Both the position numbers and the translations under genes were made by a program. Positions 54,411 through 63,264 of a stretch of DNA of 64,000 bases are shown piece by piece. The stretch comes from Demequina phytophila (GTDB taxonomy: Bacteria > Actinomycetota > Actinomycetes > Actinomycetales > Demequinaceae). The DNA lies in the NCBI RefSeq assembly GCF_000971135.1, contig NZ_BBLW01000003.1:310001-374000 (forward strand). The letters are read 5' to 3'. Under the pieces are notes generated by a model. The model saw only the letters and a list, made by a program, of their open reading frames with translations, did no database searches and was not told the DNA's origin. Position 1 is the stretch's first letter. Each line of letters begins with the position of its first letter.

Positions 54411-54424
54411 TCGAAGCGCTTCGA
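54411..54424. promoter_or_regulatory. LacI-family operator of the lacI-type gene
   Basis: TCGAAGCGCTTCGA, identical to 53291-53304, 46 bp before the regulator's ATG. Together the two sites define the regulon visible here. Confidence 0.88.
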
Positions 54425-54534
54425 CTGGGCTTGCCTGCATGACGTTATGTTGGTCGCCGCAACAAAGCAAGCCGGGTTACCGAATCGTGACATTTGCCGG
54501 GGGTGCCACGCTCGCGCGCGCCTCCCCCGTCCCC

Positions 54535-54595
54535 CTATGGGGAACTGGCCGACGGTTTCTCGAGGTCCTCGATAGCTGTGGGGAAGTGAGCGACG
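54535..54595 (+). repeat. 61-nt intergenic repeat, copy B-left
   Basis: Begins CTATGGGGAAC and ends GGGGAAGTGAGCGACG. With copy B-right it forms a large inverted pair (about 42 of 61 positions match, best at the ends) separated by 54 nt. Both lie in the 382-nt gap between the LacI gene and the rhodanese gene. Apart from the operator at 54411, I see nothing else in that gap. Confidence 0.82.
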
Positions 54596-54649
54596 TGTCC
54601 CGTCGCGAGACCTCGTTCCGGCACTCACGCGTGCCGAGTTGGGGTCAAG

Positions 54650-54710
54650 CGTCGCTCAGTTCCCCGCAGCTCCACGCGATGTGGCGAGATCGTCGCTGGG
54701 TTCCCCATGG
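54650..54710 (-). repeat. 61-nt intergenic repeat, copy B-right
   Basis: Minus-strand copy beginning CCATGGGGAACCC and ending GGGGAACTGAGCGACG. About 85% identical to copy A by eye. Confidence 0.82.
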
Positions 54711-54747
54711 CGCGCGGGGGTGCGCGGGGTGGATCACGAGCGGCAGG

Positions 54748-55161
54748 TCAGCCCTGCTGCCAGGGCAGGCCTGCACCCTTCCAGCCCTGCCAGCCGCGGT
54801 GGCCCTGCTCGTCGGTCGCGCCCTCGAAGCCCTCGAGGATGTTGTACGCCGGGCCGAGGCCTGCCGCGGTCGCCACCTGAGCCGCGCCGATCGACCGCTG
54901 GCCCGAGCGGCACAGGAAGACGATGGGCTGTCCCGGCTGCACGCCGGTCGCCTCGAGCTGCGCGAGGAAGCCCTCGTTGCGCGCCATCGCCGGGTAGGAC
55001 ACCCACTCGATCAGCGCCGCCTGCTTCCCCAGCGAGGACGCGTCCGGGACGCCCACATAGCGCCACTCCGCCTCGGTGCGCACGTCGACCAGGATCGCGC
55101 CGGGCTCGTTCTCGAGCAGCTCCCAGGCCTCGTGCGGGGTCAGGTCTCCGGCGTACGTCAT
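54748..55161 (-). CDS. Rhodanese-like sulfurtransferase
   Basis: A 137-residue single rhodanese domain. The catalytic loop C-R-S-G-Q-R-S (Cys near 84) follows I-V-F-L-C; V-D-V-R-T-E-A-E-W lies near the N-terminus and the protein ends in a Trp/Gly-rich tail W-Q-G-W-K-G-A-G-L-P-W. It transfers sulfane sulfur; proteins of this subtype often occur near metZ, 7 kb away here. Monocistronic. Confidence 0.92.
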   Translation of the reverse strand: MTYAGDLTPHEAWELLENEPGAILVDVRTEAEWRYVGVPDASSLGKQAALIEWVSYPAMARNEGFLAQLEATGVQPGQPIVFLCRSGQRSIGAAQVATAAGLGPAYNILEGFEGATDEQGHRGWQGWKGAGLPWQQG

Positions 55162-55208
55162 GACGGTCCTCTCGGGTCGTGGTCAGCACGAGTGTAGGTC
55201 CGCGTGCC

Positions 55209-55214
55209 TAGGGT
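55209..55214 (+). promoter_or_regulatory. -10 box of the VOC gene
   Basis: TAGGGT 6 nt before ATG 55221 (leaderless). Confidence 0.6.
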
Positions 55215-55220
55215 GGGTTC

Positions 55221-55610
55221 ATGATCCGCATCCACCTCACCAGCGTCTTCGTCGACGATCAGGCGAAGGCCCACGACTTCTACACCCGCGTGCTCGGCTT
55301 CGAGACGCGCACCGACATCCCGCTCGGCGACGGGAACCGCTGGCTCACCGTGGGGGCCCCGGGGGACGATGCGGTGCAGCTCCTGCTGGAGCCGTCCGGT
55401 CATCGCGCGGTCGGGCCCTACCGGGACGCTCTGCGCGAGGACGGCATCCCGGCCGCGCAGTTCGCCTCGGACGACGTGCGCGCCGAGCACGAGCGCCTGG
55501 TCGCGCTGGGTGTCGAGTTCACCATGCCGCCCACGGACATGGGCCCGGTCACCGTCGCGGTGCTCGACGACACGTGCGGCAACCTCATCCAGCTTGCGCA
55601 GATGGGCTGA
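55221..55610 (+). CDS. VOC (glyoxalase/bleomycin-resistance-like) family protein
   Basis: A 129-residue protein of two beta-alpha-beta-beta-beta modules. Typical pattern: V-F-V-D-D-Q-A-K-A-H-D-F-Y-T-R-V-L-G-F-E near the start, and a terminal V-A-V-L-D-D-T-C-G-N-L-I-Q-L. It could be a dioxygenase, isomerase or drug-binding protein; metal ligands are not certain. A surface loop P-G-D-D-A-V is encoded by a copy of the 10-mer. The stop is 1 bp from that of a convergent permease gene. Confidence 0.88.
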   Translation: MIRIHLTSVFVDDQAKAHDFYTRVLGFETRTDIPLGDGNRWLTVGAPGDDAVQLLLEPSGHRAVGPYRDALREDGIPAAQFASDDVRAEHERLVALGVEFTMPPTDMGPVTVAVLDDTCGNLIQLAQMG

Positions 55611-55611
55611 C

Positions 55612-57666
55612 TCAGCGGGCCAGCCGCGCCGCCTCCTGCGGTGAGCGAGCGTCCACCGACCGCGCCGCGAACAGCGCCACCACGCCGATGCCGGCCGCGC
55701 TGGCGGCGACCATGATCACCGTGCCCAGGAGCGCCTCGGCTCCCATGATCGCGACGGTGCCCCACGTGGGGTCGGTCGCCGCTTCGATCGCCTCGGACGC
55801 GGCGAGGATGGTGGCCATCGCCATGCCGAGCGCGGCGCCCACGAGCACCCCGAGCGCCATCGGCGCCGCGACCCGCACGATCGCCGCGACCTGTCGCGCG
55901 TGGCGGTCGAGACCGAGTGCTCCCGCGGTCGCGGCCTCCCGCAGCGCTGCGCCGCGGCCCATCCATTCGGCGAGCCCGATGACCAGGCCCCCGATGACCA
56001 TGAGCAGCGCACCGCCGAGCCACCACGGCAGCATCCCATCCTCCACGCCGTCCCACGTCGGAGCGGGTCCATCCACGGGCAGACCCATGCTGCGTACCGC
56101 CATGAAGACGGGGAAAGCCGCGAGCAGCATCCCGGTCCCGGCGGGGACGAGCGCTCCCGTGCGGTGCTGGAGCGAGTCCGCAGCGAGCACGAGCGACGGT
56201 TTCCCGGTCCGTGCGAGCGACGCGCCCAGGCGCGGCATCGCCGCGCGCAGCCCGAGCCCGGCGAGCCCGCCAGCGGTGACCGTGAGGACCACCCAGCCGA
56301 AGTCGTCCGCAATCCCCCACCAGCGGCCGTCGGGCAGCCAGCCCGCAGCCTCCGCGAGGATGACGACCACCGCCGCGACCGCCGGGAGGGCGAGCCAGGC
56401 GGGAGAGACGAGGCGCCGGGCCGGCTCGGCGACGCGCAGGTCGCCGGGGCCGGTGGGCTTGAGGGCCGCGCTCGGCTCCACGTTCGCCGCCCACAGGGCC
56501 GGGACCAGACCGATCACGAGCGCAAGCGCCACCGCGAACGCCAGAATGGTGGCCGCGTACCCGGGCGGCAGCGTCGCGATCGCGGGACCGTACACGTCCG
56601 GCCGTGCGGCGTCCGACAAGGAGTAGACCCACTCGGCTGCCGCCCAGCCGCACGCGAGCCCGACGGTGCCCGCGACGAGGCCGATCACCGTGCCCTCGAC
56701 TGCACCGGCCTTGACGATGTCGGCGCGTGTCGCGCCGAGCGCCCGCGCGGTCGCGACCCACTGCGTGCGCGCCTCACCCTGGCCCCGGCCCGCGGCGATG
56801 GCCGCGCCCACCGCGATGACCGCGAGGAGGCCTGCGCCGACCAGCGACAGCAATACCGCGCCGGCGAAGGTCGCGTGGTCGTCCTCGTACGGGATCGTCT
56901 GGGTCACGTCCTCGAGGCCGGCGAGAAGCGGCCCGTCCCACGTGAATGTCACGTCGTACATGCCCGTGCGGTCACCCGCGTCGTTGACCACGGGGAACGG
57001 CCCTCCGACCCTGGCGACCGCGGCGACGCCCTCGGGTGCGATGAGCCCGGTCGCGCCGTACAGCTCTCCGTCGATGACCCCGGAGCGGATGAGGCCGACC
57101 ACCGTGAGCCGCAGCGGCGTCGCCGAGGGTACATCCGCGTCCTCACGCCCGGTCACGGTGACGGAGTCGCCGACCTCGATGCCGAGCCGCTGGGCGTACG
57201 CGGAGGCGAGCGCGATCTCGCCTGGGCCCGGGACGGCGCCCGCGTAGAGCCGATCCGTGGCGGCCTCGGGCGAGAGCGCCTCAAGGTAGGCGCCGCCGTC
57301 CGCGTCCTCCGCGAACCGGGCGTACACGGTGGCGCGCGCGTCGAGGTCGATGCCTTGCGACGCGGCGTCGTCGACGATCGCGGCGACCTGGTCGGGCGTC
57401 GCGGTATGCCAGTCGTCCATCGCCCGCCCGTTGCGATAGCCCATGCCGTCGCTCCATCCGCGCAGCGTCGCGACGTGCTCGCCCGAGTAGCCGGACTCGT
57501 CGGCGAACTCGCGGTCGATGGCCGCCTGCGTCCCCAGGGAGGTCGCGGCGAACGTCGCGAGCCCGGTCGCCATCGCGACCAGCACCCCTGCCGTCACCGT
57601 GTACCGGCGCTGCGCGCGCCACTGCTCGCGCAGCAGCGCGCCCCCCACGGAAGTCATCCCCAGCAT
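55612..57666 (-). CDS. FtsX-like ABC transporter permease
   Basis: A 684-residue membrane protein with the FtsX/MacB plan: one N-terminal helix (about 20-45), an external domain to about 250, three helices, a middle section and further helices at the C-terminus. The segment A-R-A-L-G-A-T-R-A-D-I-V-K-A-G-A-V-E-G precedes helix three, as in MacB-like permeases. The ATPase partner is not next to it. ATG 57666 fits a TAGCGT -10 box; an in-frame ATG three codons earlier is possible. Substrate unknown. Confidence 0.85.
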   Translation of the reverse strand: MLGMTSVGGALLREQWRAQRRYTVTAGVLVAMATGLATFAATSLGTQAAIDREFADESGYSGEHVATLRGWSDGMGYRNGRAMDDWHTATPDQVAAIVDDAASQGIDLDARATVYARFAEDADGGAYLEALSPEAATDRLYAGAVPGPGEIALASAYAQRLGIEVGDSVTVTGREDADVPSATPLRLTVVGLIRSGVIDGELYGATGLIAPEGVAAVARVGGPFPVVNDAGDRTGMYDVTFTWDGPLLAGLEDVTQTIPYEDDHATFAGAVLLSLVGAGLLAVIAVGAAIAAGRGQGEARTQWVATARALGATRADIVKAGAVEGTVIGLVAGTVGLACGWAAAEWVYSLSDAARPDVYGPAIATLPPGYAATILAFAVALALVIGLVPALWAANVEPSAALKPTGPGDLRVAEPARRLVSPAWLALPAVAAVVVILAEAAGWLPDGRWWGIADDFGWVVLTVTAGGLAGLGLRAAMPRLGASLARTGKPSLVLAADSLQHRTGALVPAGTGMLLAAFPVFMAVRSMGLPVDGPAPTWDGVEDGMLPWWLGGALLMVIGGLVIGLAEWMGRGAALREAATAGALGLDRHARQVAAIVRVAAPMALGVLVGAALGMAMATILAASEAIEAATDPTWGTVAIMGAEALLGTVIMVAASAAGIGVVALFAARSVDARSPQEAARLAR

Positions 57667-57673
57667 GGCTGCC

Positions 57674-57679
57674 ACGCTA
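57674..57679 (-). promoter_or_regulatory. -10 box of the FtsX-like permease gene
   Basis: TAGCGT on the minus strand, 7 nt before ATG 57666. The 10-mer at 57700-57709 falls at the expected -35 position. Confidence 0.55.
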
Positions 57680-57747
57680 GCGACGCGAAGGCGCCAGCCG
57701 CATCGTCCCCGCGCACCGTTCTCCGGTGATAACCAGGTATGACGCGG

Positions 57748-58251
57748 CTACCCCTCCTCGGGGTGCGGCTTGCCCGGCGTGACCGGCGGCAGCGCCGACC
57801 ACGGGAACGTGATCCACAGGTCGGTGCGCTTCCACACGTAGTCGGGGTCGATGATCGAGTGAGACTTCGCGTAGAGCACCACGGTGCGCACCTCGCCGGC
57901 GTGCTGCTCCATCAGCTTCTTCACGAGCGCGAGGGTCTCGCCGGTGTCCGCGACGTCGTCGGCGACCAGCACCTTGAGGCCCTTCATCGCGTCCGTGTCG
58001 AGCAGCGGCGGCAGCAGCACCGGGGCGGGCAGGCGCTCGTCGATGCCGGTGTAGAACTCGACGTTGAGCGTGCCGACGCCCTTGGTCCCCAGTGCGTAGG
58101 AGATCGCGCCTCCCACGGGCAGCCCGCCGCGCGCGACGGCGACCACCACGTCGGGCTCGTAGCCCGAGTCGACGACCATCTGCGCGAGCTCGCGCGACGC
58201 GTCGCCGTATCCCTGCCAGGTGAGGACCTCGCGCTCGGGGGTGTCGGTCAT
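57748..58251 (-). CDS. Phosphoribosyltransferase (xanthine/hypoxanthine-type)
   Basis: A 167-residue type I PRTase. The PRPP motif is V-L-V-A-D-D-V-A-D-T-G-E-T-L; V-V-A-V-A-R-G-G-L-P-V-G lies in the N-terminal half and the C-terminal W-I-T-F-P-W-S is typical of Gpt-like enzymes. It probably salvages a purine base to the nucleotide. ATG 58251 has GGAG 5 nt upstream, preferred over an in-frame ATG at 58338. Divergent from the next gene. Confidence 0.88.
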   Translation of the reverse strand: MTDTPEREVLTWQGYGDASRELAQMVVDSGYEPDVVVAVARGGLPVGGAISYALGTKGVGTLNVEFYTGIDERLPAPVLLPPLLDTDAMKGLKVLVADDVADTGETLALVKKLMEQHAGEVRTVVLYAKSHSIIDPDYVWKRTDLWITFPWSALPPVTPGKPHPEEG

Positions 58252-58312
58252 CTCGTCTCCAACCACGTCCGGTGAGGCGAGCGTACCGGCGCGACCGCCG
58301 CATCGTCCCCCG

Positions 58313-58318
58313 TAACCT
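58313..58318 (+). promoter_or_regulatory. -10 box of the gene at 58325
   Basis: TAACCT 6 nt before the ATG. A 10-mer copy (58300-58309) lies 3 nt upstream, in the -35/-10 spacer. Confidence 0.55.
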
Positions 58319-58324
58319 TGACCG

Positions 58325-59596
58325 ATGGGCTTCTTCACCTCCGAGGGCGACGCGCGCCGTTTCTACGAGGCGGACGGCTGGTTCCAGGCGTGGCTCGCGG
58401 CGAGCCCCAAAAGCGCCGAGTACCTCGCGACCCAGGTGCGCAAGTCCACCGGGCATGACCTTCAGTTCACGCCGGCGGAGCTGCGTCCCACCATCGACTG
58501 GGTGACGCGCGACCTGCGTCGCGACCGCTCGGCGGTCAAGCCGGACTGGGCGTACCGCTCGGAGCTGGGGCGCGAGCTCACCATGCACGGCGCCGCGCTC
58601 ATCGACGGGCTGCTGGTCTACCTGGGTGGGATCGCGGACGACCACCAGCCGCTGTCCTGGGGTCTCGACCGTCGCGAGGGCTCGCCCACGTATCTCGACC
58701 CGATGCTCGGCCCCGGCGGCCCGCCGCTCGCGCTGCTGCCGCACGCGGTCGCCGCGATGGGACACGGCCGCGCCGCGTGGGACTCCGTCGAGGACGTGCT
58801 GCGCTGGTTCGCGTCGCCGGGTCAGCTGACCTACGAGGCGTTCGACACCCCGGCGGACGTGCGCGAGTCGTTCATCCCGAAGGGCGGCCTCTTCAAGAAG
58901 CCGGTGCGCCCCACCGAGCTGCCAAGCGTGCCGCCGTCCGAGTCGCTCGGCCCGGTGCAGGAGGGCGACCCGGGCCTGGTGGTGAACGATGCCGGTCCCG
59001 GCCACGCGCCCGGCACCCCGTCCGACGCGACGCACCACGCGATCGTGATGCTCGCCGCCGGCGCGATCGACGAGCCCGCCCTGTTGCGCTTCCTGCGCGG
59101 CTGCGACGCGGCGCCCGGCATCGCGCGCGTGGCGTTCCGCAGCCACCACCTCCTCGAGGTGTGGGCGCCCGGGCTGCTCACGGTGGAGGTGCTGGCGTCG
59201 CTGCGCGCCGCCGCGCGCGCGGAGCTGCCGTCGCGACCGGACGATGCGCCGCTCACCGAGGACGACCGGCGCGGACTTCTCCTGCGCGCGCCGTTCCTGG
59301 AGCGACTGGGCAGGCATGAGGACCTCGCGGTGCGCACCATCGAGGTCGACGGCTGGGACGCGACCGTCACCGTGCAGTCGCCCTGGCTCGACGACTACAC
59401 GTACACCGTTGCGCTGCACCCCCGCGTGGTCGAGTCTCTGACGGAGGCGCGCATGCAGGCGGTCGCGGACGCGCTCGGGCTGCTGCCCGGCGTCGATCGC
59501 GTGCTGTGGGAGGACGCCGAGGGCGTCCACGTCCATGGGCCGGACCTCGCGGCGGACGCGCTCGCGGACGCGGTCGCGGACGCGCTCGCCTCCTAG
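58325..59596 (+). CDS. Conserved protein of unknown function
   Basis: A 423-residue soluble protein without membrane helices. The N-terminal half has M-G-F-F-T-S-E-G-D-A-R-R-F-Y-E-A-D-G-W-F and a segment L-S-W-G-L-D-R-R-E-G-S-P-T-Y-L-D-P; the C-terminal half is alternating alpha/beta with no motif I know. The 3' end encodes a short repeat, A-D-A-L-A-D-A-V-A-D-A-L, from 12-bp units. Probably monocistronic; a 61-nt repeat begins 20 bp after its stop. Confidence 0.7.
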   Translation: MGFFTSEGDARRFYEADGWFQAWLAASPKSAEYLATQVRKSTGHDLQFTPAELRPTIDWVTRDLRRDRSAVKPDWAYRSELGRELTMHGAALIDGLLVYLGGIADDHQPLSWGLDRREGSPTYLDPMLGPGGPPLALLPHAVAAMGHGRAAWDSVEDVLRWFASPGQLTYEAFDTPADVRESFIPKGGLFKKPVRPTELPSVPPSESLGPVQEGDPGLVVNDAGPGHAPGTPSDATHHAIVMLAAGAIDEPALLRFLRGCDAAPGIARVAFRSHHLLEVWAPGLLTVEVLASLRAAARAELPSRPDDAPLTEDDRRGLLLRAPFLERLGRHEDLAVRTIEVDGWDATVTVQSPWLDDYTYTVALHPRVVESLTEARMQAVADALGLLPGVDRVLWEDAEGVHVHGPDLAADALADAVADALAS

Positions 59597-59615
59597 CTCG
59601 CCCCACCCCCGCGCG

Positions 59616-59676
59616 CTATGGGGTGGCCAGCGTCGCTTTCTGCAGGTCTCGCCTTCCTACGGGGAAGTGAACGTCG
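59616..59676 (+). repeat. 61-nt intergenic repeat, copy C
   Basis: Begins CTATGGGG and ends CGGGGAAGTGAACGTCG, exactly 61 nt, matching copy B-left at about 39 of 61 positions. It is a lone copy in the 159-nt gap between two plus-strand genes. Confidence 0.72.
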
Positions 59677-59755
59677 CACGTCAGCGGTCGTGCACTCCGC
59701 TCGCGAATCAGCAAAGGTCCTGGTGCGGCACCCGTCGAGGGTGCACAATCCCCTC

Positions 59756-60277
59756 ATGGGGGACACAGCGGAGACGCGCAAGCAGGCGCCCACCAGGCGC
59801 GCGGCGCTCGCGGGGATCATCGTGGCGGGCCTCGCGCTCGTGGTGCTCGGGGCGTTCGCGTTCTGGGAGCGCCCGGCGAGGCTTCCCACCTACGCCGCGA
59901 GCGAGTGGACCGGCGAGGCGACCGAGGTCGCGCAGGGCGTGCGCGCGGACGCCAAGGGCCTGTGGACTGTCTGCCCGACCAGCGCCACCGAGGCAGACGG
60001 CGTGGTGGGCCTTCTGCTCGCGGACACGTGGAGCGCGACGGTGCCGCGCCTCGGGGCCGAGGGTGCGTTGGCGCACCTGCACGGCGGCCCCGTCGAGCTG
60101 ACCTCCGCTGAGCGTGCCGATTCGTACTACCCGCCGGTGGTCGGCAGGTTCCTCGATCCGGCGGTTGCGGAGGACGCCGCGCTCGCGGACACGTGGACGG
60201 GGATGTGCGGGGACGTCGCGGCGGTGATCCTCGTCGCGCCCGACGCGGTGATCGAGGAGATCGACTTCGCCCCCTGA
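59756..60277 (+). CDS. Membrane-anchored protein of unknown function
   Basis: A 173-residue protein: 20-residue basic cytoplasmic start, one membrane helix (about 21-40), then an external domain of about 130 residues with two cysteines (W-T-V-C-P and G-M-C-G-D) that could form a disulfide. No family recognised. ATG 59756 was chosen for the helix placement; CACAAT upstream could be a -10. Not linked to neighbours. Confidence 0.65.
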   Translation: MGDTAETRKQAPTRRAALAGIIVAGLALVVLGAFAFWERPARLPTYAASEWTGEATEVAQGVRADAKGLWTVCPTSATEADGVVGLLLADTWSATVPRLGAEGALAHLHGGPVELTSAERADSYYPPVVGRFLDPAVAEDAALADTWTGMCGDVAAVILVAPDAVIEEIDFAP

Positions 60278-60383
60278 CCCGCGCGGACCCGCGCCCACTC
60301 GCACGACGCAACTCCCGCATCGTCCCGTTACCAGGGGCCGTCGTACCGCGTCCCGTGCGGGCGCCGGGCGATGCGCCCGCCGG

Positions 60384-60389
60384 TAGGAT
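60384..60389 (+). promoter_or_regulatory. -10 box of purL
   Basis: TAGGAT 36 nt before the purL ATG. Unlike most genes here, purL has a leader with a Shine-Dalgarno (GAGG at 60417-60420). Confidence 0.5.
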
Positions 60390-60425
60390 TGCCGCATACC
60401 CGCCGGCTCCACCCATGAGGACTTC

Positions 60426-62732
60426 ATGACCGACGCGCTTCAGCCCACCGCCGCCCAGCTCGACACCGTCGGCTACGCGGAGAACACCCCCGACCAGGAG
60501 CAGCCCTGGGGAGAGCTGGGTCTCAAGCACGACGAGTATCAGCGCATCCGCGACCTCCTGGGCCGCCGCCCCACCAACGCGGAGCTCGCGATGTACTCCG
60601 TCATGTGGTCGGAGCACTGCTCGTACAAGTCCTCCAAGGTGCACCTGCGCCAGTTCGGCGAGAAGACCACGCCGGAGATGAAGCAGCGCCTCATGGTCGG
60701 CATCGGCGAGAACGCCGGCGTCGTGGACATCGGCGACGGCTGGGCCGTGACCTTCAAGGTCGAGTCGCACAACCACCCGTCCTACGTCGAGCCGTACCAG
60801 GGTGCCGCGACCGGCGTCGGGGGCATCGTCCGCGACATCCTTGCGATGGGCGCACGCCCGGTCGCCGGCATGGACGAGCTCCGCTTCGGCGCGATCGACC
60901 ACCCCGACACCGCCCGCGTCGTGCACGGCGTGGTCGCCGGCGTCGGCGGCTACGGCAACTCGCTGGGCCTGCCCAACATCGGCGGTGGCGCCCGCTTCGA
61001 CTCCTGCTACCAGGGCAACCCCCTGGTCAACGCGCTCTGCGTGGGCAAGATGAAGCACGAGGACATCCACCTCGCGTCCGCCGAGGGCGTGGGCAACAAG
61101 GTGGTCCTGTTCGGCGCCCGTACCGGCGGCGACGGCATCGGCGGCGCCTCGATCCTCGCGTCGGAGACGTTCGAGGACGGCGTGCCCGCGAAGCGCCCGT
61201 CCGTACAGGTGGGCGACCCGTTCATGGAGAAGGTGCTCATCGAGTGCTGCCTCGAGCTGTTCGCGGCGGACGTGGTCCAGGGCATCCAGGACCTCGGCGC
61301 GGCCGGCATCTCCTGCGCGACCTCCGAGCTCGCGTCCAACGGCTCGGGCGGCATGCACGTGTGGCTCGACGACGTCCTGCTGCGCGACCCCACCCTCAAT
61401 GCCGGCGAGATCCTCATGTCGGAGTCGCAGGAGCGCATGATGGCGGTCGTCACGCCGGAGAAGCTCGACCAGTTCATGGCGATCACCGGCAAGTGGGACA
61501 TCGAGTCCTCGGTGGTCGGCGAGGTCAACGACTCGGGCCGCCTCACCATCGACCACCACGGCCAGCGCATCGTCGACGTCGACCCGCGCACGGTCGCGCA
61601 CGACGGCCCCGTCTACGACCGCCCGTTCCACCGCCCCGCGTGGATGGACGGCCTGCAGGCAGACCGCTTCGCGGCGGAGCTCCCCGCCACCGGCGAGGAC
61701 CTGCGCGACGCGTTCGTCACCCTCCTCACCAGCGATAACATGGCCTCGCGCGAGTGGATCACCCGCCAGTACGACCGCTACGTCCAGGGCAACACCGCCG
61801 CGTCGCGCCCCGACACCGCCGGCGTGATCCGCATCGACGAGGAGACCGGTCGCGGCGTCGCCATCGCGACCCGCTCCAACGACCGCTTCACCAAGCTCGA
61901 CCCCTACGAGGGCGCGCGCCAGTCCGTCGCGGCCGCGTTCCGCGGCGTCGCCATCACCGGCGCCGAGCCGACCGCCGTCACCGACGGTCTCAACTTCGGC
62001 TCCCCCGAGGACCCCGACTCGATGTGGCAGTTCGCCGAGGCCATCCGCGGCCTCGCGGACGCCTGCCAGGAGCTCGGCGTCCCGGTCACCGGAGGCAATG
62101 TGTCGCTGTACAACGGCACCGGCGAGCCGGGCCGCATCGACAGCTCGATCAACCCCACCGCGATCGTCGGCATCCTCGGCATCCTCGACGACGTCGCCCG
62201 CGCGACCCCGTCGGGCTGGCGCGAGGACGGCCAGCTGCTGTTCCTGATCGGCACCACCAAGCCGGAGCTCGACGGCTCCGAGCTCGCCTCCACGCACGGC
62301 CACCTCGGCGGCCTCCCGCCGGTGCTCGACCTCGCGTGGGAGAAGGAGCTCGCCGAGATCCTCATCGCGTGCTCGCGCGACGGCCTGGTCGACGCCGCCC
62401 GCGACGTGTCCGAGGGCGGCCTCGCCGCCGCGGCCGCGTACGGCTCGCTGCGCTACGGCGTCGGCGCGCGCATCGTCCTCGACGAGATCTGCGAGCGCGA
62501 CGGCCTCACGCCCGCGCAGGCGCTGTTCTCCGAGTCGCAGGGCCGTGCGCTGCTCACCGTGCCCCGCACCGAGGAGCCGCGCCTGGTCGCGATGCTCGAG
62601 GCGCGCGGCGTGCCGTTCGCCCGCGTGGGCGTCACCGGCGGCGACGTCATCGACGTCCAGGGCCAGTTCGAGGTCCCCGTCGCCGAGCTCACCGAGGCCT
62701 GGGAGGCGCCGCTCGTCGCGCGCTTCGCCTGA
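60426..62732 (+). CDS. purL: Phosphoribosylformylglycinamidine synthase subunit PurL
   Basis: Large subunit of FGAM synthase, 768 residues, the small (PurSQL-type) form. Features: [12 protein letters not shown] near the start, [22 protein letters not shown] (ATP/metal), [30 protein letters not shown] and [10 protein letters not shown]. It works with PurS and PurQ encoded at 32128-33086. Followed by its own terminator. Confidence 0.97.
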   Translation: MTDALQPTAAQLDTVGYAENTPDQEQPWGELGLKHDEYQRIRDLLGRRPTNAELAMYSVMWSEHCSYKSSKVHLRQFGEKTTPEMKQRLMVGIGENAGVVDIGDGWAVTFKVESHNHPSYVEPYQGAATGVGGIVRDILAMGARPVAGMDELRFGAIDHPDTARVVHGVVAGVGGYGNSLGLPNIGGGARFDSCYQGNPLVNALCVGKMKHEDIHLASAEGVGNKVVLFGARTGGDGIGGASILASETFEDGVPAKRPSVQVGDPFMEKVLIECCLELFAADVVQGIQDLGAAGISCATSELASNGSGGMHVWLDDVLLRDPTLNAGEILMSESQERMMAVVTPEKLDQFMAITGKWDIESSVVGEVNDSGRLTIDHHGQRIVDVDPRTVAHDGPVYDRPFHRPAWMDGLQADRFAAELPATGEDLRDAFVTLLTSDNMASREWITRQYDRYVQGNTAASRPDTAGVIRIDEETGRGVAIATRSNDRFTKLDPYEGARQSVAAAFRGVAITGAEPTAVTDGLNFGSPEDPDSMWQFAEAIRGLADACQELGVPVTGGNVSLYNGTGEPGRIDSSINPTAIVGILGILDDVARATPSGWREDGQLLFLIGTTKPELDGSELASTHGHLGGLPPVLDLAWEKELAEILIACSRDGLVDAARDVSEGGLAAAAAYGSLRYGVGARIVLDEICERDGLTPAQALFSESQGRALLTVPRTEEPRLVAMLEARGVPFARVGVTGGDVIDVQGQFEVPVAELTEAWEAPLVARFA

Positions 62733-62762
62733 GTCATCCCGTCCCTGAGCAGGGACGATGCG

Positions 62763-62790
62763 ACGCCCGGCCCGGTGACAGGCCGGGCGT
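62763..62790 (+). terminator. Terminator of purL
   Basis: Ten-bp stem ACGCCCGGCC/GGCCGGGCGT with an 8-nt loop, followed by TTTCG. A weaker hairpin, GTCCCT/AGGGAC (62741-62756), precedes it and includes a copy of the 10-mer. Confidence 0.82.
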
Positions 62791-62840
62791 TTCGCGTTGC
62801 TCGGGCCGGCGGGCTCGGTGCGCTGTGCCACCCTGGACCC

Positions 62841-63212
62841 ATGCCTCCCCGCCGCCGCATCCCCGTCGCCGCCGGCCGCGAATCCGTCCGTCAGTGGGCG
62901 CTCCTCAGCGACGTCGGCACCGTCGAGCCGGGCGTGACGGCGATGGCCGTGCGGTTCAGCCTCGAGGAGCTCGCCGCCGTCGCGCCGGGCCGCTCGCTCG
63001 AGGTGCGCGTGCCGCCGTTCGGCGCGGTCCAGGCCGTCGAGGGCTCCGTCCACCGCCGCGGCACGCCGCCGGCCGTGGTGGAGATGGCCCCCGAGGTCTG
63101 GCTGGGCCTCGTGACGGGTCGCCTGCGATGGGACGATGCGGTGGCCGAGGGCCGCGTCGACGCGTCGGGGGAGCGGTCGGACCTGTCGGCGCTGCTGCCG
63201 CTCGCGCTGTAG
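62841..63212 (+). CDS. Sterol carrier family protein
   Basis: A 123-residue protein resembling the bacterial SCP-orthologue family found next to pur genes in Micrococcales: V-R-Q-W-A-L, V-P-P-F-G-A-V-Q-A-V-E-G, H-R-R-G-T-P-P-A-V-V-E-M, and W-L-G-L-V-T-G-R-L-R-W-D-D-A-V. These fold like SCP-2 and may bind hydrophobic ligands; function is not established. ATG 62841 follows CACCCT by 6 nt. Confidence 0.8.
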   Translation: MPPRRRIPVAAGRESVRQWALLSDVGTVEPGVTAMAVRFSLEELAAVAPGRSLEVRVPPFGAVQAVEGSVHRRGTPPAVVEMAPEVWLGLVTGRLRWDDAVAEGRVDASGERSDLSALLPLAL

Positions 63213-63264
63213 GCCGCTTGCGCCGCCCGTCGGTCCCGGTGGTCGACCCGCGGGCGCCGACGGC

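Noticed and set aside
54434..54740. Small protein genes inside the 61-nt repeats (W-G-x-x-R-R-F or M-G-N-P-A-T frames)
   Set aside because: Frames are short, one copy has an in-frame stop, and both frames and both strands look similar, so DNA-level conservation is the simpler explanation. Kept only as a remark in the repeat finding.
59540..59596. Minisatellite at the 3' end of the gene at 58325
   Set aside because: A few degenerate 12-bp units encode an Ala/Asp helix; too short and imperfect to treat as a separate element.
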